Below, in pieces: positions 56,158 to 64,000 of a DNA stretch of 64,000 nucleotides (the stretch's first letter is position 1; the number at the start of each line of letters is the position of its first letter). The position numbers were made by a program, and so were the translations under genes. Below the pieces are notes generated by a model. The model searched no databases. It was not told the DNA's origin and saw nothing but the letters and a program-made list of their open reading frames with translations. The DNA lies in assembly GCF_052030545.1 (NCBI RefSeq), contig NZ_JBPDIH010000011.1, positions 62,001 through 126,000 on the forward strand, written 5' to 3'. Source of the DNA: CANMXU01 sp052030545. GTDB lineage: Bacteria; Pseudomonadota; Gammaproteobacteria; Enterobacterales; Alteromonadaceae.

Positions 56158-57411
56158 ATGAAAGGTTTTATTGCCTTCTGCTTATTTACCGTCAGCTTTT
56201 TCAGCTACAGTGGTGAGCAAGCAGAAGAAATTTTCAAACAGTTTGCTCCCTCACTTTATCAAATAAAAATTATCGACAAAGCCAGTGGCGAAAAATCATC
56301 AATAGGCTCGGGCTTCCAAATTACGGCAAACGGCTTAATTGCCACTAACTATCATGTTATTTCGAGTTACGCACGTCATCCGCATAAATACCAAATTGAA
56401 TACTTAGATCATCAAGGCAATAAAGGCACGTTAGCTTTAGAAAGTGTTGATGTGATCAATGACCTAGCTTTAGTTAAACGAGAAACCAGCTCAGCAATGC
56501 CATTTTTCCCAATTGCCAAGCAAGCGCCAATTAAAGGCGAGGAGTTATTTTCGTTAGGTAATCCGCACGACTTAGGCATGATAGTTGTGCCCGGCACCTA
56601 CAACGGCTTGAAAAAAGAATCGTTTAACGACCGCATTCACTTCACCGGTTCGGTTAACTCAGGCATGAGCGGTGGTCCGGTTGTTAATCATGAATCGCAG
56701 GTTGTCGGTATTAACGTTGCAACTTCCGGTAACCAAATTGGTTTTTTAGTACCGCACGATAAACTGCAAACCTTATTTGATAATTACCTCGCCAAAGCGC
56801 CCGATAATATCGAACAGCAAATGACCAACCAATTGGCCGATAACCAAAATAAGTTATTTTCTCGATTATTGTCAGCTAACTGGAGCATGAAACAATTAGG
56901 CGAAGCACGCATTCCAACCATCGATGTACCTTTTATCCGTTGTTGGGGTGAGTCAAATGCCGATAAAGCTGACGCCTTGATATTGGTGGCTGTCGCAAAC
57001 TGTTCACTTGATGAAAATACCTATTTATCATCACACTTTTTTACCGGCTCTATCGATATGGAATTTCGTTACATGCAGGCAAAAGACTTAAGTGATCAAA
57101 AATTCTATCACTTATATCAAAACCGTATTCGTCAAGCTGGTCCTGGCAATCGCGCAGGTAAAGACGATGTTACAGAATTTCAGTGCCATCACGACGTAGT
57201 ATCTCCCGAAAAAAGTAGTAGCACCAATAAAGCGGTATTTTGCACCCGCGCTTATAAAGATTTCCCAAATCTTTACGACATTTTATTCTTATCAGCGACG
57301 GTTGATAAAAACAATAAAGCACTGGTGAGTCATTTTACCGTTGCCGGTGTTGACCAAAATAATGCCATGGCCTTTACACAACGCTTTTTGGAGACGGTTT
57401 CATGGAATTAA
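56158..57411 (+). CDS. Secreted trypsin-like serine protease
   Basis: A 417-residue protein with a signal peptide (about residues 1-19). The protease domain (30-220) has the triad His66 (TNYHVIS), Asp102 (VINDLALVKRE) and Ser171 (NSGMSGGPV), as in S1C/DegP-type peptidases, but no PDZ domain follows. The C-terminal 200 residues are of unknown fold with several cysteines (RCWGES, ANCSLD, QCHHD, FCTRA). Its end overlaps the FHA gene by ten bases, so the two are a unit. Confidence 0.82.
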   Translation: MKGFIAFCLFTVSFFSYSGEQAEEIFKQFAPSLYQIKIIDKASGEKSSIGSGFQITANGLIATNYHVISSYARHPHKYQIEYLDHQGNKGTLALESVDVINDLALVKRETSSAMPFFPIAKQAPIKGEELFSLGNPHDLGMIVVPGTYNGLKKESFNDRIHFTGSVNSGMSGGPVVNHESQVVGINVATSGNQIGFLVPHDKLQTLFDNYLAKAPDNIEQQMTNQLADNQNKLFSRLLSANWSMKQLGEARIPTIDVPFIRCWGESNADKADALILVAVANCSLDENTYLSSHFFTGSIDMEFRYMQAKDLSDQKFYHLYQNRIRQAGPGNRAGKDDVTEFQCHHDVVSPEKSSSTNKAVFCTRAYKDFPNLYDILFLSATVDKNNKALVSHFTVAGVDQNNAMAFTQRFLETVSWN

Positions 57412-58367
57412 TTATTGAAGAAATTAGCCGTGGTCATAAATTACTGGGACGTCATAAATTTGCGCAAAAGAATATTCGTATCGGGCGAGGCTACCAAAAC
57501 GACATTATTTTAGATGATCCGCATATTTGCCCCGACCATTTACACATTAACTTTGATGGTGAAAACTGGATAGTCACTGATGAAAACAGTATTAACGGTA
57601 GCTATTTGGAAGATGGTAAACGCACCGTAAGCCAACATATCGTTAAATCAGGCGATGTGATCTCGTTTGGAAAAAGTCAGATCCGATTACTTTTCCCTAA
57701 TCACCCTGTTGCCGAAAGTGTTGAATTTAGCCCATTTGAAAGCTTAATTGATTTTGCCCGCCAGCCAATTGCCCTAATCGCAAGCATTTCGTTATTTGCG
57801 TTTATTGCGGGGTATATTTTCTTCCTCAATCAAACCATCGAAGTGCCGTTGACTAAAATTGCAGTACCGGCTATTGGCATGACCTTAATGTTTGCCCTTT
57901 GGCCTGGCGCTGTTGCTTTGGTGTCGCATTTAACCAAACACGAAAGCCGAATACTAAGCCAATTAGGCGTCGCATTTTTGCTGTATAACTTAATGTGGGT
58001 GAGCGATATTATCGAAAGCATTGCAGGTTTTAACTTATCGGCAAACTGGCCGGTTGGTTTGTTAACAACACTGCTTCCAATAGCGCTGGCATTTTGCTTG
58101 TTTTGGCTAAACTGCTATATCGGTTTTCACATGAACGCAAAACGCCGCTTGATTATTTCATCGGCATTAACCTGTTTAGTTTTTGGCGGCACTTTTTTAA
58201 TTCAGCTTAGTAAGACTCCAGAATTTCGCAGTCAACCGCAATACGACGCTACCATAATGACACCGTCATTTTTGTTTAGCTCTGGCTCAACGACAGATAA
58301 GTTTATTGCAGACAGTAACAAGCTTTTTATGAAAGTCGACAAAGAAGCGCAAGAAGATAAAGAATAA
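57402..58367 (+). CDS. FHA-domain membrane protein
   Basis: A 321-residue protein. The forkhead-associated domain (about residues 20-105) shows RIGRGYQNDIILDD, CPDHLHI and ENSINGSYLEDG, with the phosphothreonine-reading Arg, the His of the usual SRxH region and Asn in NG. Five or so membrane helices follow (from about residue 120 to 270), then a charged tail. It may sense or recruit phosphoproteins at the inner membrane. Translation is coupled to the protease gene by a ten-base overlap. Confidence 0.8.
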   Translation: MELIIEEISRGHKLLGRHKFAQKNIRIGRGYQNDIILDDPHICPDHLHINFDGENWIVTDENSINGSYLEDGKRTVSQHIVKSGDVISFGKSQIRLLFPNHPVAESVEFSPFESLIDFARQPIALIASISLFAFIAGYIFFLNQTIEVPLTKIAVPAIGMTLMFALWPGAVALVSHLTKHESRILSQLGVAFLLYNLMWVSDIIESIAGFNLSANWPVGLLTTLLPIALAFCLFWLNCYIGFHMNAKRRLIISSALTCLVFGGTFLIQLSKTPEFRSQPQYDATIMTPSFLFSSGSTTDKFIADSNKLFMKVDKEAQEDKE

Positions 58368-58373
58368 AAACAA

Positions 58374-58402
58374 AAAAGCCAGCAACTAAGTTGCTGGCTT
58401 TT
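58374..58402. terminator. Bidirectional terminator
   Basis: AAAAGCCAGCAA at 58374-58385 pairs with its complement at 58391-58402 across a five-base loop, with T-rich sequence on the plus side. It serves the FHA gene and possibly the converging trpS transcript. Confidence 0.85.
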
Positions 58403-58419
58403 ATATTTTTATCACTTGA

Positions 58420-58461
58420 AGCTTTTAACTTGTAGCTTCTAGCTTCTAGCTTGAAGCTTCT
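58420..58461. repeat. Degenerate heptamer repeat (AGCTTCT)n
   Basis: Six consecutive 7-base units based on AGCTTCT (AGCTTTT, AACTTGT, AGCTTCT, AGCTTCT, AGCTTGA, AGCTTCT). It lies just before the 3' end of trpS, next to a terminator, the same type of place as the heptamer repeat after pckA. Confidence 0.85.
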
Positions 58462-58467
58462 CACTAT

Positions 58468-59472
58468 TTACGGCTTAGGAATAAAACCCACTGCATCGTA
58501 AACCGACGCTAATACTTTACTCGCACGTTCTGACGCTTTATCAGCACCATTTCGCATCACTTCATTTAAAAACGCTTGGTCATTGCGGTACTGGTGGAAA
58601 CGCTCTTGAATTGGCGCTAATAAACCGACAACCGCTTCAGCAACATCACCTTTTAAGTGACCATACATTTTATCTTCATACTGTGGTACCAAATCAGCCA
58701 CGCTTTGCCCAGTAGCACAAGAAAGTAATGACAATAAGTTCGATACACCTGGTTTTTCTTTTACGTCAAAATAAATACGCGCTTGCTCGTCAGAATCGGT
58801 TACCGCACGCTTAATTTTTTTAGTGATTTTTTTAGTATCTTCTAATAAACCAATAAAGTTACCTGGGTTAGTATCCGACTTTGACATTTTTTTAGTTGGC
58901 TCTAACAAGCTCATTACACGGGCGCCATGTTCCGGAATAAAAGGCTCTGGCACAACAAAAACGTCACCGTAAAGATTATTAAAACGAGTGGCAATATCAC
59001 GCGCTAATTCTAAATGTTGTTTTTGGTCATCGCCCACAGGTACGCGGTCGGCGCGGTATAATAAAATATCAGCCGCCATTAATACTGGATAGGTAAACAA
59101 ACCTGAGTTCATGTTTGCTTCAGATTTTTGCGACTTATCTTTATATTGGGTCATGCGGTTAAGCTCGCCCATTTGGGTATAACAGTTTAATACCCAACTT
59201 AATTGTGCATGCTCTGGTACATGAGATTGAATAAAAATAGTGCTTTGTGCGGGATCAACACCACACGCTAAATACAAGGCTAAACCGTCTAATGTTGCAT
59301 CACGTAACGCTTGTGCCTCTGGGCGTACAGTAATAGCATGCTGGTCAACTAGCATATAATAGCAGTCATGACTTTGCTGCATATTAACCCACTGTTTTAT
59401 TGCACCCAAATAGTTACCAATAGTCAGCTCACCTGATGGCTGACAGCCACTTAATACGATAGGTTTAGTCAT
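58468..59472 (-). CDS. trpS: Tryptophanyl-tRNA synthetase
   Basis: Charges tRNA-Trp. Class I signatures: [16 protein letters not shown] (HIGH-equivalent) and KKMSKSD near residue 195. The blocks [13 protein letters not shown] and [20 protein letters not shown] are TrpRS-specific. Length 334 residues. It lies downstream of rpe on the same strand; gph, usually between them in enterics, is absent. Confidence 0.96.
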   Translation of the reverse strand: MTKPIVLSGCQPSGELTIGNYLGAIKQWVNMQQSHDCYYMLVDQHAITVRPEAQALRDATLDGLALYLACGVDPAQSTIFIQSHVPEHAQLSWVLNCYTQMGELNRMTQYKDKSQKSEANMNSGLFTYPVLMAADILLYRADRVPVGDDQKQHLELARDIATRFNNLYGDVFVVPEPFIPEHGARVMSLLEPTKKMSKSDTNPGNFIGLLEDTKKITKKIKRAVTDSDEQARIYFDVKEKPGVSNLLSLLSCATGQSVADLVPQYEDKMYGHLKGDVAEAVVGLLAPIQERFHQYRNDQAFLNEVMRNGADKASERASKVLASVYDAVGFIPKP

Positions 59473-59517
59473 GTGTATCCTTTAAATATTTCTCTATTCT
59501 TTATAAGCTGGCGTTAA

Positions 59518-60192
59518 CTATTCGCCAACCTTACTTAATTCTGCACGCATTTGGTCAATAACGGTTTTATAATCGGGCTGTGAAAAAATCGCAGAGCCGG
59601 CGACAAACATATCAGCGCCAGCCTCGGCTATTTCTTTAATGTTATCGACTTTTACACCACCATCGATTTCCAAGCGAATATCACGACCACTGTCGGTAAT
59701 TCGCTGTTTCACCAATTTCAATTTATCTAATGTTGACGGAATAAACGACTGTCCACCAAAACCTGGATTAACAGACATCAGCATAATGCTATCGAGTTTA
59801 TCAATAATAAAATCTAAATAATGTAACGGAGTCGCAGGGTTTAGTACTAAACCCGCTTTACAGCCATGATCTTTAATTAACTGTACAGTGCGATCAACAT
59901 GTTCACTGGCTTCAGGGTGGAAGGTAATAATATCGGCACCTGCTTTGGCAAAAGCAGGAATTAAACTATCGACCGGTTTTACCATCAGGTGAACATCAAT
60001 TGGTGCGGTAATGCCGTAGTTTCTTAGTGCTTGGCAAAACATTGGGCCAAAAGTGAGGTTCGGCACATAGTGGTTATCCATCACATCAAAATGAACAACG
60101 TCTGCCCCTGCAGATAATACTTTCGCAACATCTTCACCTAAACGTGAAAAATCAGCTGATAAAATAGATGGTGCAATTAAAAATGAAGACAT
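59518..60192 (-). CDS. rpe: Ribulose-phosphate 3-epimerase
   Basis: Interconverts ribulose 5-phosphate and xylulose 5-phosphate in the pentose phosphate pathway. The TIM barrel motifs [54 protein letters not shown] and [11 protein letters not shown] are all present, including the metal-binding His and Asp residues. Length 224 residues, standard. Followed by trpS after 45 bases. Confidence 0.97.
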   Translation of the reverse strand: MSSFLIAPSILSADFSRLGEDVAKVLSAGADVVHFDVMDNHYVPNLTFGPMFCQALRNYGITAPIDVHLMVKPVDSLIPAFAKAGADIITFHPEASEHVDRTVQLIKDHGCKAGLVLNPATPLHYLDFIIDKLDSIMLMSVNPGFGGQSFIPSTLDKLKLVKQRITDSGRDIRLEIDGGVKVDNIKEIAEAGADMFVAGSAIFSQPDYKTVIDQMRAELSKVGE

Positions 60193-60311
60193 ACTTTACC
60201 CCTCGCCAAAATCAGCGCTACTTTATAACAATTCAACACAATATGCGATAAAACTGACGGTTTTTCCCCTTAATTCACCATAATAGCGCAAAGATTATTG
60301 CTGAAACTTTA

Positions 60312-60328
60312 CGCACTCCATTTGTGCA
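60312..60328. promoter_or_regulatory. Predicted NtrC site 1
   Basis: CGCAC-TCCATTT-GTGCA, matching the NtrC pattern GCAC-N7-GTGC. It is centred at 60320, about 176 bases upstream of the predicted start of transcription for the TorF gene. Confidence 0.55.
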
Positions 60329-60344
60329 ATTACATTTTTTGTTT

Positions 60345-60361
60345 TGCACTCAAATCGTGCA
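60345..60361. promoter_or_regulatory. Predicted NtrC site 2
   Basis: TGCAC-TCAAATC-GTGCA, a full match to the NtrC pattern TGCAC-N7-GTGCA. Its centre is 33 bases (three helical turns) from site 1, the same arrangement as the paired enhancer sites of enteric glnA. Confidence 0.65.
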
Positions 60362-60470
60362 GCAGAGATTTAAACAAGATAATCATAATTTGACCAATAA
60401 ACAAAACAAATAATATATCTCATTGTTAATTAAGAAATAATAAATTTATTTTTTTGATTTTTACGGCTCA

Positions 60471-60485
60471 GGCATTGTCTTTGCA
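60471..60485 (+). promoter_or_regulatory. Predicted sigma-54 promoter of the TorF gene
   Basis: GGCA-N6-TTGCA: GG at 60471-60472 and GC at 60483-60484 with the required ten bases between. Nearly a full match to the -24/-12 consensus TGGCAC-N5-TTGC. Transcription would start near 60496, about 50 bases before the ATG at 60547. Confidence 0.65.
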
Positions 60486-60546
60486 ATTAAACATTCAGAA
60501 ATATCATAAATTTTATTAATAATTAAAAATATGCAAGGGTAAAAAC

Positions 60547-61200
60547 ATGAAAAAAACACTACTTTCTATCACGCTTTCATCATTATTAGCTTCTACAGCA
60601 TTTGTATCAACTCAAGCTTCTGCTATTGCAGACGTTGAAGGTTTATCTGCAAATGTAGGTGTTGTATCACAATACTTCTTCCGCGGTGTTGCTCAAACAG
60701 GCACAGCTTCAGCAAGTGCTGGCCTAGATTACGAAAACAGCGGTTTTTATGTAGGTACTTGGGCTGCTGACGTTCAAGATGGTTTAGAAATTGACCTATA
60801 TGGCGGTTACGGCGGCGAATTTGAAGGCGGTTTAGGTTACAGCGTAGGCTTTACCACTTACCAGTATACCGGTGATTTTGATACATCTTACAACGAAATT
60901 AACTTAGGTTTAAGCTACGGTATATTTTCACTTTCATACAATATAGGTGAGTGGGAAGTTGAAGGTGGTTCAGACCAAGATTACGATTTCCTTTCTGCTA
61001 CTGTTGAGCACGAAGGCTTCTACGCGACATACGGTACTTGGGGTGACGACTTTGACGGCGACTACGTTGAGTTAGGTTACGGTACTGAAGTAGCTGGTTT
61101 TGATGTAGGTGTTGCAGTTATTGCAAACTCAAAAGAACTTGATGCAGAAACGGGTAAAGGTGATGAAAACCTAGTATTTAGCATTGGTAAATCTTTCTAA
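60547..61200 (+). CDS. TorF-family outer-membrane porin-like protein
   Basis: A 217-residue beta-barrel protein. The signal peptide ends at ASA (about residue 26). SANVGVVSQYFFRGVAQTG and the C-terminal FSIGKSF with terminal Phe match the TorF/TIGR02001 putative porin family. Amino acids alternate polar and aromatic through acidic beta strands. It is preceded by a predicted sigma-54 promoter and paired NtrC sites, so nitrogen limitation is the likely inducing signal. It is followed directly by a strong terminator, so it is monocistronic. Confidence 0.88.
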   Translation: MKKTLLSITLSSLLASTAFVSTQASAIADVEGLSANVGVVSQYFFRGVAQTGTASASAGLDYENSGFYVGTWAADVQDGLEIDLYGGYGGEFEGGLGYSVGFTTYQYTGDFDTSYNEINLGLSYGIFSLSYNIGEWEVEGGSDQDYDFLSATVEHEGFYATYGTWGDDFDGDYVELGYGTEVAGFDVGVAVIANSKELDAETGKGDENLVFSIGKSF

Positions 61201-61218
61201 GCTAAGTTCTTAAAATTT

Positions 61219-61253
61219 AAAGCCCAAATACCGCATGGTGTTTGGGCTTTTTT
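61219..61253 (+). terminator. Rho-independent terminator of the TorF gene
   Basis: AAAGCCCAAA at 61219-61228 pairs with TTTGGGCTTT at 61241-61250, extended by four inner pairs (one G-U) to a GCAT loop and followed by a T run. Confidence 0.9.
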
Positions 61254-61312
61254 GCTTCTATAGCCAAATTTGCTATGCTCATAGTTCCAAAAAAGATCGT
61301 ATAAGTCATGCT

Positions 61313-61507
61313 ATGAGTAAGCCGCAATCCATTAAACAAACCGTGAAAAGTGTTGCCGCAGCATTTTTAGGCGTGCAAAGTAATAAAAATCGTCAGCAAG
61401 ATTTTACCCAAGGAAAGTTCAGTCACTTTGTTATTGTTGGCATTGTTGGCGTAGTCTTGTTTGTTTTGTGCCTAGTTGCTGTTGTTGCTTTGGTGATACC
61501 GAGCTAA
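61313..61507 (+). CDS. DUF2970 small membrane protein
   Basis: A 64-residue protein: KQTVKSVAAAFLGVQSNKNRQQDF followed by one transmembrane helix (about residues 38-62). This matches DUF2970, a family of small inner-membrane proteins of unknown role in gammaproteobacteria. ATG 61313 is the family start; a longer in-frame start at 61235 falls in the upstream terminator. Confidence 0.82.
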   Translation: MSKPQSIKQTVKSVAAAFLGVQSNKNRQQDFTQGKFSHFVIVGIVGVVLFVLCLVAVVALVIPS

Positions 61508-61517
61508 AGTAGAATCA

Positions 61518-62342
61518 TTACTTTTTGTTATATTTCACTAATAGTTCAGCCACTTTTTTACGACCGTTACCTTTTTGGCTAATGGTTCTTGCCACCTTAA
61601 TCGATTTTAGTTTGTCAGCATTTTCATAAATTTTACGCGTCCAAATCGTATCATGATTACTGATCACTACCGTTGCGCCTTGCTCAGTGCTTACTTCTTC
61701 TGCAGCGTTCGCTAAATCGGCTTGCTCATCTAAACCAAAACCATTACCTGCATAGCTGGTAAAGCTCGCGGTTTTACTTAACGGTACATACGGTGGATCG
61801 CAATAAATTACATCGCCAGTGTTGGCGCGAGCAAATGTGTCTCGATAGCCTTCACAGACAAAGGTTGCACGCTGTGCTTTTTCAGCGAAAAACTCTAATT
61901 CAGCTTGAGGAAAATAAGGTTTTTTGTATTTGCCAAATGGCACATTATAGCCGCCAGACTTGTTATATCGACATAAACCATTGTAACCATGGCGGTTCAT
62001 ATAAAGAAAAATTAGCGATCGAAAGTATGGGTCGTCACTGGCATTAAACTCACTACGTAGCTGGTAGTAAACCTCTGGCTGATTGTTTTCAGGAGTGAAC
62101 ACCCGCTGAGCGTCGTTAATAAAACGTTGCGGCTGCTCTTTAAGAATTTGATAAAGATTAATCAAGTCTTGATTAATATCATTGAGCAGATAATGGTCGT
62201 AGTCAGTATTAAGAAAAATAGAGCCTGCGCCAACAAAAGGTTCAATTAAACAATCACCTTGCGGAAGCATTTTTCGAATAACATCGCTTAAGCCATATTT
62301 ACCGCCGGCCCATTTAAGAAACGCTCGATGCTTTTTAATCAT
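61518..62342 (-). CDS. dam: DNA adenine methylase (GATC)
   Basis: Methylates adenine in GATC for mismatch repair and replication timing. N-terminal FLKWAGGKYGLSD is the AdoMet-binding motif I, IEPFVGAGSIF follows, and DPPYVPL is the catalytic motif IV. HGYNGLCRYNKSGGYNVPFG is the Dam substrate region. The 274-residue form from ATG 62342 aligns with the E. coli start; TTG 62351 with GAAGG upstream would add three residues. It lies in the classic aroB-damX-dam-rpe order. Confidence 0.95.
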   Translation of the reverse strand: MIKKHRAFLKWAGGKYGLSDVIRKMLPQGDCLIEPFVGAGSIFLNTDYDHYLLNDINQDLINLYQILKEQPQRFINDAQRVFTPENNQPEVYYQLRSEFNASDDPYFRSLIFLYMNRHGYNGLCRYNKSGGYNVPFGKYKKPYFPQAELEFFAEKAQRATFVCEGYRDTFARANTGDVIYCDPPYVPLSKTASFTSYAGNGFGLDEQADLANAAEEVSTEQGATVVISNHDTIWTRKIYENADKLKSIKVARTISQKGNGRKKVAELLVKYNKK

Positions 62343-62408
62343 GCCTACCAAAAACCTTCATCACTACTGCAATTTAAAATAAAGGCGAATTGTATCCTGT
62401 ATTACGTG

Positions 62409-63803
62409 TTAATGGGAGCTTTCAAAGCTATTGATTTCACTATTAACCGTGTTAATTGTTTTAATAAATGGTTTTAAGTTTTGAATGTGCGAAGGCAAAC
62501 CATTTAAATAGTCAACCGCCAAGTTTCGCTCATCAAAAATAGGCGAAGTTACCATCAGCATCGATTGATTGGCGATTAATCTATGATAGCCATGAAAACC
62601 AATGTCTCGATTAGCGACTAAAAATTCATCTAAAATACTTTGCTTAGAAAACCCTGAAAATTGAATAACAAAACCCGACTCAGCAGCTAGGTAATATTGA
62701 GGGTTTAGCCCCTGAAAGGTCAATAAATTTACTGTTGAACGATTAGTTGGTTTTAACTCGCTTTGTATTACTTTACGCTGTTTCGGTATGCTAAGTTGTG
62801 GCTCGGCTCTACTGTTATCGACAAACGAGTTAACAATCGCCATTGAAATTTCTTCGCTGTTTGCTGGTTGTGAAGCAACTTCAATCGCTTTATTTTCATG
62901 CGACGCTGAAAATTGAAGTAATGCTGAATAAATATCTTGTGCACTGGCCGCTATGATTGGCTGGTCAGTCAAATGACTCGATATATTGATATCGTCAACT
63001 TCGGTTATCGTTGCATTATCTATTTGCGCAGCACTTTCTTTCGTTGGAGTTAGTGGCAAGACAAAATCGGACTGCTCACTAGTCTTTAATTCTCGCTCCT
63101 CTTGAGCCGGAAGTTGGCTAAAGCTGGCACTGTCTAATTGATATAAATACATGATAGTCGCGATAGAAATCACAGAAATGATAGCAACTAATAAACTCAC
63201 TTGTTTAGCCATTGGCGCCGAAAATATTGATCTTTTAACTTTAAATAACGCTGAAGTGACCGGTACAAGCTGACCTGAATGTGCCAATAAAATCGACATG
63301 TTTTTATCAAAAAGATGATCATGCTCTGCAGTCAGCCTGCCCGCATCGAGGTTACCTGACATAACAACATTAATATCTAGATTGGCTTTTTTCGCGATTA
63401 ACGCAAGTTGGGTGAGTTCATGGAGCAATTGAACCGATGCGTTGTGCATATTTTCAGCAACGATGCTGATCGCTTTACCTTGTTGTTTGGCTAAATTAAA
63501 CAAGCTTACAGCGAGGGATTGTTCGGGATCGAATAAGGTATTGGCAAACAGTTGTTCAATAATACGACATCTTATTTGAATATCGTTTAATTTTGACGAA
63601 ATGGCGATGTAAGCCGCATTGTGTTCGTCAGGTAATGCTGCCAAAAATTGATTGGTTACTTCAGAGCATACACTGTTGTCTTCATCAATGACTAATACAG
63701 CATGCTTAGAAAAGCGTAAAACATAATCAATGCGCGCATTGGTGCTTATTTTAGTGACACTTTGATTATGTTGTATTTCTTCTGATTTTTGTGCTGCAGG
63801 CAT
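62409..63803 (-). CDS. damX: Cell division protein DamX
   Basis: A bitopic inner-membrane protein of 464 residues. The N-terminal cytoplasmic part resembles an AAA-type domain without a clear Walker A (HAVLVIDEDNS, LIDEDN-like region). One helix lies at about 198-220 (VSLLVAIISVISIATIMYLY). A long periplasmic linker ends in a SPOR domain (about 365-445: YYLAAESGFVIQFSGFS), which binds denuded septal peptidoglycan. It sits between aroB and dam as in E. coli. Confidence 0.88.
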   Translation of the reverse strand: MPAAQKSEEIQHNQSVTKISTNARIDYVLRFSKHAVLVIDEDNSVCSEVTNQFLAALPDEHNAAYIAISSKLNDIQIRCRIIEQLFANTLFDPEQSLAVSLFNLAKQQGKAISIVAENMHNASVQLLHELTQLALIAKKANLDINVVMSGNLDAGRLTAEHDHLFDKNMSILLAHSGQLVPVTSALFKVKRSIFSAPMAKQVSLLVAIISVISIATIMYLYQLDSASFSQLPAQEERELKTSEQSDFVLPLTPTKESAAQIDNATITEVDDINISSHLTDQPIIAASAQDIYSALLQFSASHENKAIEVASQPANSEEISMAIVNSFVDNSRAEPQLSIPKQRKVIQSELKPTNRSTVNLLTFQGLNPQYYLAAESGFVIQFSGFSKQSILDEFLVANRDIGFHGYHRLIANQSMLMVTSPIFDERNLAVDYLNGLPSHIQNLKPFIKTINTVNSEINSFESSH

Positions 63804-63829
63804 GCTTCACCTATCTGTATTAAGTTCAA

Positions 63830-64000
63830 TTACAGAATTTGCTGAAGCATTTCCTCAGTGATGTCGTCACGTATTTCTGACTGACCTATTGCTGTTGGTA
63901 CGATAAAACGTAGCTTACCAGCAATATTCTTTTTGTCTCGACTCATATGAGACATAAAGGCATCGAAACTCATTTCACTTGGTGACTCAAGCGGTAAGCT
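63830..64000 (-). CDS. aroB: 3-dehydroquinate synthase, C-terminal end (partial)
   Basis: The last 56 codons of a gene continuing past the right edge. The minus strand reads LPLESPSEMSFDAFMSHM, then SRDKKNIAGKLRFIVPTAIG and a stop at 63830-63832. MxxDKKxxxGxxRFVLPxxIG is the conserved C-terminus of AroB, the second enzyme of the shikimate pathway. Followed by damX after 26 bases. Confidence 0.93.
   Translation of the reverse strand, partial: SLPLESPSEMSFDAFMSHMSRDKKNIAGKLRFIVPTAIGQSEIRDDITEEMLQQIL

Noticed and set aside
1..64000. tRNA or rRNA genes
   Set aside because: No cloverleaf with a GTTCRA-type T arm or rRNA segment was recognised in the intergenic regions.

Overview
The window is a chromosomal segment of a marine gammaproteobacterium of the Alteromonadales, most likely Colwelliaceae (Thalassotalea or Colwellia type). 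This is inferred from the low-GC coding style and from gene order: yrfG, hslR-hslO, pckA and ompR-envZ at one end and trpS-rpe, dam-damX-aroB at the other keep the order known from enteric bacteria. Accessory genes are interleaved. No rRNA, tRNA or CRISPR array was seen.

Layout. 1-12.6 kb: yrfG, then a complete minus-strand type II secretion operon, gspC to gspN. 12.7-18.3 kb: hslR-hslO, pckA and ompR-envZ. 18.4-25.2 kb: less studied envelope and DNA-binding genes (a LETM1-like miniprotein, phospholipase A, a tandem OB-fold SSB-like protein, a propeller/TM/SHOCT protein, a VTT-domain protein, a LysR regulator). 25.3-26.5 kb: a stand-alone gene joining a degenerate prephenate-dehydratase domain to two membrane helices and a beta-rich tail. 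This looks like an undescribed ligand-gated membrane effector and is the best candidate for a new system in the window. 26.7-31.5 kb: a four-gene glucosylglycerate (compatible solute) synthesis and recycling operon. 31.7-33.1 kb: two PEP-CTERM exported proteins. 33.3-33.6 kb: a MITE-like element with TA target duplication. 34.1-38.2 kb: polyamine genes (eukaryotic-type AdoMet decarboxylase, agmatinase, arginine decarboxylase).

38.3-52.8 kb is an accessory region: LysR-controlled redox and hydrolase cassettes, a truncated TPR gene, and three copies of the 3' end of an MmcQ/YjbR gene (one full-length, one short intact ORF, one broken). The copies lie at the borders of gene modules and suggest repeated insertion or duplication.

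52.8-58.4 kb: a TonB-dependent receptor with a 50-residue Met-rich insert (probably metal, perhaps copper), a class D beta-lactamase, and a secreted trypsin-like protease paired with an FHA membrane protein. 58.4-64 kb: trpS, rpe, a TorF-family porin behind what looks like a sigma-54 promoter with two NtrC sites 33 bp apart, a DUF2970 protein, dam, damX and the 3' end of aroB at the right edge.

Function calls rest on recognised motifs and family memory. No database search was possible.
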